Translations under genes and position numbers: made by a program
The notes under the pieces: model-generated
What the model saw: only the letters and a program-made list of their open reading frames with translations
Told to the model about the DNA's origin: nothing
Database searches by the model: none
Part shown: piece by piece, positions 7,451 through 15,765 of the stretch
How the letters are laid out: each line of letters opens with the position of its first letter
Numbering within the stretch: the stretch's first letter is position 1
Origin: JANMDU01 sp043755865
Lineage (GTDB): Bacteria > Pseudomonadota > Gammaproteobacteria > Burkholderiales > Burkholderiaceae_C
Direction of reading: 5' to 3'
Assembly: GCA_043755865.1 (NCBI GenBank)
Contig: JAYUSD010000136.1
Span: 1 to 44,717, forward strand
DNA length: 44,717 bases

Positions 7451-8437
7451 ATGATCGTTTTCAAATATCTTCTTGGTTTGTGCATGCTTTGTAGCGGTGC
7501 CCCACTGCTTGCCATGGCTTTGATGGCGCAGCGCGACAGCAGCCAGTGCGCAGTGAAATTTACGCAAAGCCAGCAGGCTCTCGCCGAGCAGCAGCGCAAC
7601 GCGCCCGCAGCAACGATTGCAGGCGCTGCCAAGCGCTTGCCGCAAAGCCAAGCTGCGACAGGGCAACTCGATATTGCTTGGGCATGGTTGGCCTCACCGA
7701 CAGCGCGCTATCCGCATGCCTCCATGGGCTCAGCACTTCATGCGGGTAGCCTGCATGTGCTCTCGCGCGAAGGTAAGTCGTATCAAATCACCCTGCCTAA
7801 GCAGCGCGTATTTGAAGACTTGGAGCCTCGTTTGGTGGATTTGGATGGCGACGGCCAAGATGAAATTGTTGTGATTGAGGCCGACATTGAGCGAGGTGCG
7901 GCCTTGGTTGCGTATGGCTTGCCCAAGCAGCGCGCCTCCATCGTCAGGCCCGCCAATGCCTTGGCCATAACGCAGCTTGAAGAGCGCGCAAGAAGCGCCT
8001 ACCTCGGCCTGCCCTTTCGCTGGCAGAGTCCGGTCGGCTTTGCTGATTTTGATGGCGATGGAAAGCTCGATATCGCCAGCATCACCACGCCCCACATCGG
8101 CGGCACGCTCACGCTGTATCGTTACGCGCCGCCACGCATGGAGCCGTTTGCCAAAGCGATGGACGTGTCCAACCATCAAATGGGCGACCCGAATCTGCAG
8201 ATGCATGCGATTGTGAGCCTACCCGGCCAGCGCCCCACCGTTATCGTGCCGGATATGAGTCGCCGCGCCGTGCATGCGCTGCGTTGGGAAGTGATCGAGG
8301 GCAAAGCGCAATGGAAAGAGCTGGCCGACGTAAAACCCCTGCCAGGCCGCGTGAACTATCTGATGCCGCTCAACGCAAGCTCGGCCTGCGCGCAATTAGG
8401 CGATGGGAGTTGGTGGCGGATTGATTTGATGCAGTGA
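7451..8437 (+). CDS. Exported protein with FG-GAP/VCBS-type calcium loops
   Basis: A 328-residue protein from ATG 7451, chosen because it begins a clear signal peptide (MIVFKYLLGLCMLCSGAPLLAMA); a GTG at 7412 would add a polar Cys-rich leader. Two calcium-loop motifs of the FG-GAP/VCBS type are visible, LVDLDGDGQDEIVVIE and FADFDGDGKLDIASI. Such repeats build beta-propellers in surface or periplasmic proteins. The C-terminal part continues with strand-rich segments (TVIVPDMSRRAVHALRWE), consistent with further blades whose calcium loops have decayed. Function is unknown. It is the last gene before the guanidine operon; no terminator is evident after it. Confidence 0.7.
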   Translation: MIVFKYLLGLCMLCSGAPLLAMALMAQRDSSQCAVKFTQSQQALAEQQRNAPAATIAGAAKRLPQSQAATGQLDIAWAWLASPTARYPHASMGSALHAGSLHVLSREGKSYQITLPKQRVFEDLEPRLVDLDGDGQDEIVVIEADIERGAALVAYGLPKQRASIVRPANALAITQLEERARSAYLGLPFRWQSPVGFADFDGDGKLDIASITTPHIGGTLTLYRYAPPRMEPFAKAMDVSNHQMGDPNLQMHAIVSLPGQRPTVIVPDMSRRAVHALRWEVIEGKAQWKELADVKPLPGRVNYLMPLNASSACAQLGDGSWWRIDLMQ

Positions 8438-8491
8438 CCAACGCATCGTGGCGCGTCAGAGCGGTATTAGATTTGCCCCAAATTAGGGCTC

Positions 8492-8509
8492 TTGGCACTA
8501 AATTTGCTT
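8492..8509 (+). promoter_or_regulatory. Sigma-54 promoter of the guanidine operon
   Basis: TTGGCACTAAATTTGCTT matches the -24/-12 consensus TGGCAC-N5-TTGC exactly. It lies about 65 bp upstream of the riboswitch, so the transcript would begin near 8521 and carry the aptamer. A 15 bp dyad GCCCCAAATTAGGGC (8475-8489) just upstream loosely resembles an NtrC site but is unusually close. RpoN dependence implies nitrogen-starvation control in most proteobacteria. Confidence 0.8.
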
Positions 8510-8572
8510 TAACCCTCCAGAAGGCATTCATCACCACCACCACACCACACCACATCATTGCTATCAATGACA

Positions 8573-8673
8573 ACTAGGGTTCCGAAGCGCATCGCATGAT
8601 GCGTTTGTCTGGTCCGAGAGTCGTCGGCTGCATGCCAATGCAGCTCCACGGAGGGATAAAAGCCCGGGAGATC
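8573..8673 (+). ncRNA. Guanidine-I (ykkC subtype 1) riboswitch, first copy
   Basis: The conserved aptamer blocks are all present and in order: ACTAGGGTTCCG at the 5' end, TCTGGTCCGAGAG in the middle, and ACGGAGGGATAAAAGCCCGGG at the 3' end. They are separated by short hairpins (for example GCATCGCATGATGC). These are the guanidinium-binding elements of the ykkC subtype 1 RNA. The downstream genes are those of guanidine import and breakdown, which supports guanidine as ligand. A second copy lies at 17725. Confidence 0.95.
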
Positions 8674-8704
8674 ACGGTTATGCCGGTGGGATTTCTTCGT
8701 TTTT
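8666..8704 (+). terminator. Candidate riboswitch expression platform (terminator)
   Basis: The 3' edge of the aptamer (GGGAGATCACGG) can pair imperfectly with CCGGTGGGATTTCTTC, which is followed by GTTTTT. Forming this hairpin would disrupt the aptamer and end transcription. Ligand binding should therefore permit read-through. The pairing contains bulges, so the assignment is tentative. Confidence 0.45.
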
Positions 8705-8720
8705 ATCTTTGGAGCATCTC

Positions 8721-9554
8721 TTGTCTGATCACCCGCCACCTCGTAACGAGCCGAGCCCAAGCAAGCCGAGCATCTGGGCCATCACGGCCACGATCACGCG
8801 CGCCCAGTATTGGATGTTCGCAGCTTTTGGACTGGTGTGCCCGCTGCTGATCTGGGCTGCATTCTCTGCATCCGGTTGGGTGGATGTTTTGTTTTTGCCC
8901 GACCCGTGGGCTGTCGTCAAACGCGTATTTGCTTGGGCGCTCGAAGATGATTTGCTGGGCGACACCGGTATCAGCATTTATCGCGTCATGGCCGGCTTTG
9001 TGATGTCCGCGGTACTCGCGCTGCCGATCGGTCTGTTGATTGGCGCATTTCGCCCGGTGGAAGCTATTTTGGAGCCACTCACTGATTTTGTGCGCTACAT
9101 GCCTGCTGTGGCTTTCATTCCGCTGGTGATGCTGTGGTTTGGCATTGGCGAGAGTGCCAAAATTTCCATCATTTTTATCGGCACATTTTTTCAAATGGTG
9201 TTGATGGTGGCGGAAAACGTGCGCCTCGTGCCCAAAGCGCAAATCGAGGCCGCGCTCACGATGGGCGCCAACCGTTACGAGATGATTCGTTTGGTCTTGC
9301 TGCAATCGGCCAAGCCCGCTATTTTGGATACGCTGCGCATCACTATGGGTTGGGCGTGGACTTATCTTGTGGTGGCCGAACTGGTGGCTTCTAACTCTGG
9401 CTTGGGTTATGCCATTTTGAAGGCGCAGCGCTTCATGAAAACAGACACGATTTTCGCGGGCATCATTTTGATTGGCGTGATTGGCCTCTTGATGGATCAA
9501 GCCTTCCGCTGGCTGCATCGCCGCTCGTTCCCATGGTTGCATGGCCACAGGTAA
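8721..9554 (+). CDS. ABC transporter permease (nitrate/taurine type), likely guanidine import
   Basis: A 277-residue membrane protein with about six hydrophobic helices (for example YWMFAAFGLVCPLLIWAAF and LGLLIGVIGLL-like segments near the end). It carries the cytoplasmic EAA-type loop QIEAALTMGANRYEMIRLVLLQ that docks to the ATPase. It belongs to the SsuC/TauC/NrtB group. TTG 8721 is chosen as start because GGAG at 8711-8714 lies at ideal spacing; the TTG at 8709 would overlap that site. First gene behind guanidine riboswitch 1. It presumably works with the ATPase directly downstream and the binding protein at 17895 behind riboswitch 2. Guanidine as substrate is inferred from the riboswitches and pathway genes. 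Confidence 0.9.
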   Translation: MSDHPPPRNEPSPSKPSIWAITATITRAQYWMFAAFGLVCPLLIWAAFSASGWVDVLFLPDPWAVVKRVFAWALEDDLLGDTGISIYRVMAGFVMSAVLALPIGLLIGAFRPVEAILEPLTDFVRYMPAVAFIPLVMLWFGIGESAKISIIFIGTFFQMVLMVAENVRLVPKAQIEAALTMGANRYEMIRLVLLQSAKPAILDTLRITMGWAWTYLVVAELVASNSGLGYAILKAQRFMKTDTIFAGIILIGVIGLLMDQAFRWLHRRSFPWLHGHR

Positions 9555-9559
9555 TTGAT

Positions 9560-10402
9560 ATGTCAAAAGTGATCATTGAGCGCTTAAGTAAAGTTTTTGG
9601 TGCAAAAAGCACTGCGATGGTGCATGCGTTGCAAGATATTGATCTGCAAATCAACAGCACAGAGTTTGTGACTCTGGTTGGTGCATCAGGTTGCGGTAAA
9701 TCCACGCTGCTCCGCATCTTGGCAGGGCTGGAGACACATACCAGTGGGCAAGCCAGTTGTGACGGCAAAGCCATCACAGGCCCGGGCGCAGAGCGCGCCA
9801 TGGTGTTCCAGCATTACAGCCTCTACCCGTGGCTCACGGTGATGGAAAACATCAAATTCAGCCGCAAGCTCCAGATCAACCGGGAGAATTTAAGCTCCAG
9901 CGATGTAGAAATCGCCTCAGGCCGCGCCGATGCGTTGCTGGATTTGATTGGCCTCGGCAAAGTGGCCAACAGCTACCCCAATCAACTCTCCGGCGGTATG
10001 CAGCAACGCGTGGCGATTGCTCGCGCACTCATGGGCCGCCCAGCCATGCTGCTGATGGACGAGCCCTTCGGCGCGCTCGATGCTCAAACCCGAGAGGTGA
10101 TGCACGATTTGATTTTGCACATTCACAAAATCGAGAAAACCACCATCGTCTTTGTGACGCACGATGTTGAAGAAGCCATTTATTTAGGCCAGCGCGTGGT
10201 GCTGATGCAGCCGCGCCCGGGGCGCATTCACAGTATTTATCCTGTGCCACTGCCCGCTGAGCGACATCAAGACATGAAACACACGCCCGAATTTCGAGCG
10301 CTCAAGGCGGAGATTTTGATGCGCATTCGGGAAAGCTCTGGCATGGCGACAGATCACGATTTGCTGGGCAAGCTGAATCAAGCAGCCAATCCTGCCTATT
10401 GA
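9560..10402 (+). CDS. ABC transporter ATPase (nitrate/taurine type), likely guanidine import
   Basis: A 280-residue ATPase. Start ATG 9560 follows the permease stop by 5 bp; an in-frame ATG at 9533 lies inside the permease gene. Motifs: Walker A GASGCGKST, Q-loop MVFQHYSLYPWLTV, signature LSGGMQQRVAIARAL, Walker B LLMDEPFGALD and the H-loop VTHDVEEAIYLG. The sequence is typical of SsuB/TauB/NrtD ATPases. It energises uptake together with the permease. Operon position between permease and deiminase genes supports guanidine import. A strong hairpin follows 26 bp after its stop. Confidence 0.93.
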   Translation: MSKVIIERLSKVFGAKSTAMVHALQDIDLQINSTEFVTLVGASGCGKSTLLRILAGLETHTSGQASCDGKAITGPGAERAMVFQHYSLYPWLTVMENIKFSRKLQINRENLSSSDVEIASGRADALLDLIGLGKVANSYPNQLSGGMQQRVAIARALMGRPAMLLMDEPFGALDAQTREVMHDLILHIHKIEKTTIVFVTHDVEEAIYLGQRVVLMQPRPGRIHSIYPVPLPAERHQDMKHTPEFRALKAEILMRIRESSGMATDHDLLGKLNQAANPAY

Positions 10403-10428
10403 TCCGGCACGATGAAATATGAATTTTC

Positions 10429-10483
10429 CGTTCGCGCTGAGGTATCGAAGCCCCGCGAGCTCTTCGATACCTCAGGGCGAACG
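10429..10483. repeat. 22 bp inverted repeat (strong hairpin) inside the guanidine operon
   Basis: Arms 10429-10450 and 10462-10483 are complementary with one mismatch and an 11 nt loop. The core CTTCGATACCTCAG plus GGCGAACG belongs to a REP-like family common in proteobacteria (compare CTTCGACAAGCTCAGG at 33704). It has no T-run, so it may act as an mRNA-stabilising structure or a pause rather than a terminator. It lies between the transporter and the enzyme genes. One half-site recurs at 20651-20674. Confidence 0.75.
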
Positions 10484-10562
10484 ATTGATACATCATCGGG
10501 CCGTTGAAATAACTAGAGCGACTCCTCACACCTTCATCAACTCACGATTCAAAAGCACGCTT

Positions 10563-11345
10563 ATGGAAACCAGTTTTGCCACTTTGAGCCCCCTCGCCCG
10601 CGCAGCCGTGCCCGATGCGTCCACTCCTTTTTCTCCAGACTTGGTGCTATGGGAAGAGCACATCCCCGGTGGCGCGCATTGGTCTGGGATTCTGCGGCGC
10701 GGCAACACGCTGCGGTTGATCGACACCACAGGCCGCGCCAATGTGGCCATGCTGATGTTCAATCAAGAAGAAAAAACCGAGCGCTACAACATGCCCGACA
10801 CGCTCAAAGCGCAGCACACGGCTTATCTCACGCAAGGCCATGTGTGCTACTCCGATATGGGTCGAATTCTTTGCTCAATTGCAGGCGACACCTGCGGCTG
10901 GCACGACACCATCGGCGGCGTGCAAGATGCTGCAAGTAGCGCAGCAAAATACGGCGAAGCACGCTATGGCGCACACCGCAACGCGATGCACCGAAATGCC
11001 ACGGATGGCTTTTTGATGGAGTTAGAAAAGCGCGGCATGGACAAGCGCGATATCGTGGCCAATCTCAACTTGTTTAGCAAAGCTGTGGCCAACGATTCTG
11101 GTCAGCTGAGTTTTGATGCAGCGCATCGCAAGCCAGCTCAATATGTTGATCTGCGTTTTGAAATGAACACATTGGTGGTGCTCTCTACAGCGCCGCATCC
11201 ATTCGATCCGAGCACAAGCTACGCGCCCGGCGCTGTGCAGCTCACAGCCTGGCGCTCAGGTACTGCCGGCGCGAATGATCCTTGCCGCTTGCACTGCCCC
11301 GAAAACGGACGAGGCTTTATCAACACAGAGCGCTACTACTTGTAA
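10563..11345 (+). CDS. Carboxyguanidine deiminase subunit (urea carboxylase-associated protein 2 type)
   Basis: A 260-residue protein of the family long annotated as urea carboxylase-associated protein, now known to form a two-subunit carboxyguanidine deiminase (CgdAB) with its neighbour. It turns carboxyguanidine into allophanate and ammonia. The sequence shows the conserved block GDTCGWHDTIGG, repeated in the next gene as DTCGRHDTLGG, plus GMDKRDIVANLNLFSK and the front segment RGNTLRLIDTTGRANV. The Cys/His in this block are likely metal or catalytic residues. Start ATG 10563 is preferred over an upstream start at 10419, which would translate the hairpin. Length suggests the longer subunit. 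Which subunit is A or B I cannot decide by reading. Confidence 0.88.
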   Translation: METSFATLSPLARAAVPDASTPFSPDLVLWEEHIPGGAHWSGILRRGNTLRLIDTTGRANVAMLMFNQEEKTERYNMPDTLKAQHTAYLTQGHVCYSDMGRILCSIAGDTCGWHDTIGGVQDAASSAAKYGEARYGAHRNAMHRNATDGFLMELEKRGMDKRDIVANLNLFSKAVANDSGQLSFDAAHRKPAQYVDLRFEMNTLVVLSTAPHPFDPSTSYAPGAVQLTAWRSGTAGANDPCRLHCPENGRGFINTERYYL

Positions 11346-11393
11346 TTTTCTAAGCACTCAAAAATTCTTCTGATCCTTCATTCGAACGCCATC

Positions 11394-12044
11394 ATGAACA
11401 CCACCTTAGTTGAAAGTCAGCTCAATCCCGCCATTGCCGCCTTCGATGAAGTGCATCCCGCTGGCGAAGCTTGGATGAAAATCGTCAAGCGCGGCCAAAC
11501 GCTGCGCATCGTTGACTTGGAAGGCAATCAAGCCGTTGACACTCTTTTCTACAGCGCGGCCAATTTACTGGAGCGCTACAGCTTGACGCATACCATCCAA
11601 GCGCAAAGCTCGCTGTATCTCACCACAGGCACACAAATTATGTCCAGCGAAGGCCGCCCGATGCTCACCATCGTGGCCGACACTTGCGGCAGACACGATA
11701 CCCTTGGCGGCGGCTGCGCCAGCGAGAGCAACACTGTGCGCTACGCCTTAGAAAAACGCTACATGCACAGCTGCCGCGACAACTTCACCCTCGCCATTGC
11801 GCATTCTCACTTCGGTTTAACAAAGCGCGACATTGTCTCCAACATCAACTTTTTCATGAACGTGCCCGTGACGCCGCAAGGCAAGCTCACGTTTGAAGAT
11901 GGCGTTTCTGCGCCGGGCAAATATGTTGAGTTGAAAGCTGAGATGGATGTGATCGTTTTGGTATCGAATTGCCCGCAACTGAACAATCCGTGCAACGCTT
12001 ACAACCCTACACCCGTGCGCTTTTTAGTGTGGGATGCGGTGTAA
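11394..12044 (+). CDS. Carboxyguanidine deiminase subunit (urea carboxylase-associated protein 1 type)
   Basis: A 216-residue paralogue of the preceding protein. It shares RGQTLRIVDLEGNQAVDT, the block DTCGRHDTLGGGCASESNTV, and LTKRDIVSNINFFMNVPV. The pair forms the carboxyguanidine deiminase that acts between guanidine carboxylase and allophanate hydrolase. The gene lies 48 bp after its partner and 82 bp before the carboxylase, all in one direction. The shared motifs and similar length indicate an old gene duplication with division into subunits. Confidence 0.88.
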   Translation: MNTTLVESQLNPAIAAFDEVHPAGEAWMKIVKRGQTLRIVDLEGNQAVDTLFYSAANLLERYSLTHTIQAQSSLYLTTGTQIMSSEGRPMLTIVADTCGRHDTLGGGCASESNTVRYALEKRYMHSCRDNFTLAIAHSHFGLTKRDIVSNINFFMNVPVTPQGKLTFEDGVSAPGKYVELKAEMDVIVLVSNCPQLNNPCNAYNPTPVRFLVWDAV

Positions 12045-12063
12045 GCCAATTTAATTTTCGCAA

Positions 12064-12107
12064 GCAGGACGGCCTGCTCCGCGCTCGATCTCCGCAGGAC
12101 GACCTGC
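12064..12107. repeat. Twin small palindromes before the carboxylase gene
   Basis: GCAGGACGGCCTGC (12064-12077) and GCAGGACGACCTGC (12094-12107) are two near-identical 14 bp dyads, 30 bp apart centre to centre. They sit in the short gap before the carboxylase start. They could be an RNA processing or stability element; no function is known to me. Confidence 0.5.
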
Positions 12108-12126
12108 ACTGAATTTTGAAACCTCC

Positions 12127-15100
12127 ATGTTTACCAAAGTCTTGATCGCCAATCGCGGCGCAATCGCCTGCCGCATCATCCGCACCTTGCGCCGCATGGG
12201 CGTGGGTTCAGTGGCGGTGTATTCAGAAGCAGATGCTGAATCGATGCATGTAGCCATGGCCGATGAATCTGTTTGTATTGGCGCAGCGGCTCCGGCCAGC
12301 AGCTATTTGAATATGCAGCGCATCATTGAAGCGGCGCAGCAAACCGGAGCGCAAGCGATTCATCCGGGCTATGGTTTTTTGTCTGAGAACGCAAAATTTG
12401 TTGAAGCGTGCGAGGCGGCGGGCTTGGTATTTTTAGGCCCCACGCCGATGCAGATGCGTGTGTTTGGCTTGAAGCATTCCGCACGAGCTTTGGCCAGTGA
12501 AACACAAGTCAGCTTGCTGCCCGGCACAGGCTTGTTGCCTGATCTGAATACTGCCCTGCAAGAAGCCACCAACATTGGCTATCCCGTGATGCTCAAGAGC
12601 AGCGCCGGTGGCGGTGGCATTGGCATGCAGATGTGTGCCAGTGCTGCGGAATTAGAAAACGCCTTTGAATCCGTGCGACGCTTAGCCAAGGCCAATTTTT
12701 CTGAAGCGGGTGTGTTTATCGAACGCTACATCACCGATGCCCGGCATATCGAGGTGCAGGTGTTCGGTGATGGCGCGGGCCAAGTGCTGATATTGGGCGA
12801 GCGCGATTGTTCGTTGCAACGCCGTAATCAAAAAGTAGTGGAAGAAACGCCAGCACCGAATCTGCGAGCCGAAGTGCGCAGCGCGTTGCATGAGACGGCT
12901 CGCCAGCTCACGCAAGCGGTGAACTATCGCTCAGCGGGCACGGTGGAATTTGTGGTGGATGCGGCAACGCAAGAATTTTATTTTCTGGAAGTCAATGCGC
13001 GTTTGCAAGTGGAGCATGGCGTGACGGAGGCTGTTACTGGGATTGACATCGTTGAGTGGATGGTGCGCTTGGCTGCGGGTGATCTTCCATCGCTGAGCAG
13101 CTTGCCCGTCGTCGCACGTGGCCATGCGATTCAAGCTCGGCTTTATGCAGAAGATCCGTATAAGAATTTCCAACCTTCAACCGGTGTGTTGACCGAGGTG
13201 ATATTCCCAAGTGATTTGCGGGTTGACACATGGATTGAGCGCGGCACGGAGGTGAGTGCTTTCTACGATCCGATGCTGGCAAAAATTGTTGCATTGGCGG
13301 ACACGCGCGAGCTTGCCATTGAGCAGCTGTCTCGTGCGCTGGAGAGTACACGTGTCGCAGGGCTGGAATCGAATCTTGATTATTTGCGCGGCGTCATGCA
13401 ATTTACCCCGTTTGTGAATGGGCAGCACACGACGCGCAGCTTGGCCGCCTACATGCCTGCAAGCCGCGCTTTTGATGTGCTCAGCGGCGGTGTGCAAACC
13501 ACGGTGCAAGCATGGCCGGGCCGCTTGGGTTACTGGGATGTCGGCGTGCCGCCGTCGGGCCCGATGGATGCGCTCGCATCGCGTGCAGCCAATGGCTTGG
13601 TGGGCAATCAAAGCGAGTCCGCGACACTGGAAATCACCGTAGCCGGCCCTACGCTCAAATTCCGCTGCGATATGCAAATCGCTCTTGCAGGCGCGCCGAT
13701 GGAAGTCACCCTAGACAACACGCGTATTGCAATGTGGGCTTCGGCGGTCGTTAAAGCCGGGCAAACCTTGCGTGTTGGGCGTTTAGGCGGCGCTGGTTGC
13801 CGCGCCTATTTGGCGATTGCTGGCGGCGTGGATGTGCCCGATTATTTAGGCAGCACCGCCACCTTCACGCTCGGGCAATTTGGTGGCCACGGCGGGCGCA
13901 CTTTGCGTGCGGGCGATGTGTTGCATGTCGGCCAGCCCAGCAAAGCGTCTGCTTTAACACCGCAGCAAGCAGCAGATGTGAAGCCAGAGTATTCTGCGCA
14001 TTGGGAAATCGGCGTGTTGGTCGGCCCGCATGCAGCGCCTGATTTTTTTACGCCGCAAGACATCGAAGTTTTCTTCGCCACCGATTGGCAAGTGCATTAC
14101 AACTCCAGTCGCACAGGCGTGCGCCTGATTGGCCCCAAGCCGACTTGGGCGCGCACAGATGGCGGCGAGGCTGGGCTGCATCCCTCTAATATTCATGACA
14201 ACGCTTATGCGATTGGCGCGATTGATTTCACGGGAGATATGCCCGTGATCCTCGGGCCTGATGGCCCAAGCCTAGGCGGCTTCGTATGCCCTGCTACGGT
14301 GGTGAGCGCTGAGCTCTGGAAAATTGGCCAACTCGCACCGGGCAACACCGTGCGCTTTGTGCCGATGAGCCGAGAGACAGCTGATACCCTTTCACAAGGG
14401 CAAAACCAAAAACTATTGCCCCGTCAAACCCCGTCAACGCCACTGGCATCAACACGCATCCTGCCCAACGCTGCTGTGTTGCATCGCTTGCCAGCGCCAA
14501 AGGACGGCGTTGAAGTGGTCTATCGCCGCAGCGGTGATTGCAATATTTTGATTGAATTTGGTGAGCTTAGCTTGGATTTCCGTTTGCGCTTTCGCGTGCA
14601 TGCGCTGATGGAGGCACTAAAACTTGAGCGTGCCAGTGAAAAATTGCTAGGTATCGTTGACCTCACGCCCGGCATTCGATCATTGCAGGTCCACTACGAT
14701 CCATCGCAAATTTCTTGTGGTGCATTGATGGACAAGTTGCTGCTGATTCAGGCAAACCAAGGCAGCGTGAGCAAGATGCAAGTACCCAGCCGCACGGTCT
14801 GGTTGCCTTTGTCATGGGACGATGCGGCCACAAAATTAGCCATTGAAAAATACATGCAATCCGTGCGAGCGGATGCGCCTTGGTGCCCGAGCAATATCGA
14901 ATTCATCCGCCGCATGAATGGCTTGAAAGATTGGCAAGCCGTGCAAGATGTGGTGTTTGAGGCCAGCTATATGGTGCTTGGCTTGGGCGATGTGTATCTT
15001 GGTGCACCCGTGGCCACGCCGCTCGATCCGAGGCATCGCTTGGTCACCACCAAATACAACCCCGCTCGCACGTGGACGCCAGAGAATGCCGTGGGCATCG

Positions 15101-15738
15101 GTGGTGCATATATGTGCGTGTATGGCATGGAAGGGCCGGGTGGTTATCAGTTTGTGGGCCGCACGGTGCAGATGTGGAATCGTTGGCGCGTGACGCAGGA
15201 TTTTGCACAGGGCACGCCTTGGCTGCTGCGCTTTTTTGATCAGATTCGGTTTTACCAAGTGGACGCTGAAGAGCTGCTCACGCTACGAAAAGACTTTGTT
15301 GCAGGCAGAGCGAAGCTGCGTATCGAAGAAGGCACGTTCAGGCTATCGGATTACGAGAACTTCCTTGAGATCAACGCCGCATCGATTGGTAGCTTCAAAC
15401 AACAGCAACAAAGCGCCTTTGACGCAGAACGAGAGCGCTGGAGACTGGCTGGCTTGTCAGAGACACCTGAAGAATACGGCAGTCAAGCCATCACTTCGGA
15501 TAGCGCAGAGACGCAAGCTTTTGACGGCGAAGTTGTTGCATCGCAAGTCTCGGGCGGCGTCTGGTCGGTGATGACGGCTGTGGGAGCGCAAGTCAAAGCC
15601 GGAGATGCCTTGATGGTGGTGGAGTCCATGAAGATGGAAATCACCGTGCATGCGCCTTGCGATGGCGTGGTGCAAAAAGTGCTGTGCCGTGAAGGGCAAA
15701 GCGTGGTGGCCGGGCAAGCCTTGGTTCTCTTGAGTTAA
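12127..15738 (+). CDS. Guanidine carboxylase (urea carboxylase family, biotin-dependent)
   Basis: A 1203-residue multidomain enzyme. Residues 1-450 form a biotin carboxylase domain (FTKVLIANRGAIACRIIRT, ATP-grasp GGGGIGMQM, EVNARLQVEHGVTE). Residues about 470-1100 form the paired KipA/KipI-like carboxyltransferase domains (YWDVGVPPSGPMDALASRAAN, GPDGPSLGGFVCP, LGLGDVYLGAPVATPLDPRHRLVTTKYNPARTW). The last 80 residues carry the biotinyl domain with VESMKMEI, biotin on Lys 1169. It carboxylates guanidine with ATP and bicarbonate. Family members next to guanidine riboswitches and deiminase genes prefer guanidine over urea; here that preference is inferred from context, since older annotation would read urea carboxylase. 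Full length, no defects seen. Confidence 0.93.
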   Translation: MFTKVLIANRGAIACRIIRTLRRMGVGSVAVYSEADAESMHVAMADESVCIGAAAPASSYLNMQRIIEAAQQTGAQAIHPGYGFLSENAKFVEACEAAGLVFLGPTPMQMRVFGLKHSARALASETQVSLLPGTGLLPDLNTALQEATNIGYPVMLKSSAGGGGIGMQMCASAAELENAFESVRRLAKANFSEAGVFIERYITDARHIEVQVFGDGAGQVLILGERDCSLQRRNQKVVEETPAPNLRAEVRSALHETARQLTQAVNYRSAGTVEFVVDAATQEFYFLEVNARLQVEHGVTEAVTGIDIVEWMVRLAAGDLPSLSSLPVVARGHAIQARLYAEDPYKNFQPSTGVLTEVIFPSDLRVDTWIERGTEVSAFYDPMLAKIVALADTRELAIEQLSRALESTRVAGLESNLDYLRGVMQFTPFVNGQHTTRSLAAYMPASRAFDVLSGGVQTTVQAWPGRLGYWDVGVPPSGPMDALASRAANGLVGNQSESATLEITVAGPTLKFRCDMQIALAGAPMEVTLDNTRIAMWASAVVKAGQTLRVGRLGGAGCRAYLAIAGGVDVPDYLGSTATFTLGQFGGHGGRTLRAGDVLHVGQPSKASALTPQQAADVKPEYSAHWEIGVLVGPHAAPDFFTPQDIEVFFATDWQVHYNSSRTGVRLIGPKPTWARTDGGEAGLHPSNIHDNAYAIGAIDFTGDMPVILGPDGPSLGGFVCPATVVSAELWKIGQLAPGNTVRFVPMSRETADTLSQGQNQKLLPRQTPSTPLASTRILPNAAVLHRLPAPKDGVEVVYRRSGDCNILIEFGELSLDFRLRFRVHALMEALKLERASEKLLGIVDLTPGIRSLQVHYDPSQISCGALMDKLLLIQANQGSVSKMQVPSRTVWLPLSWDDAATKLAIEKYMQSVRADAPWCPSNIEFIRRMNGLKDWQAVQDVVFEASYMVLGLGDVYLGAPVATPLDPRHRLVTTKYNPARTWTPENAVGIGGAYMCVYGMEGPGGYQFVGRTVQMWNRWRVTQDFAQGTPWLLRFFDQIRFYQVDAEELLTLRKDFVAGRAKLRIEEGTFRLSDYENFLEINAASIGSFKQQQQSAFDAERERWRLAGLSETPEEYGSQAITSDSAETQAFDGEVVASQVSGGVWSVMTAVGAQVKAGDALMVVESMKMEITVHAPCDGVVQKVLCREGQSVVAGQALVLLS

Positions 15739-15765
15739 CCCACTATTTACCTAAAGGAGCACTCC

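Noticed and set aside
8475..8489. The dyad GCCCCAAATTAGGGC as an NtrC enhancer site
   Set aside because: It is only 3 bp from the sigma-54 element, too close for a normal enhancer, and matches the consensus at 10 of 15 positions. Kept only as a remark.
10419..10562. A longer N-terminus for the first deiminase subunit
   Set aside because: It would translate the REP-like hairpin; the extension has no similarity to the family, whose start fits ATG 10563.
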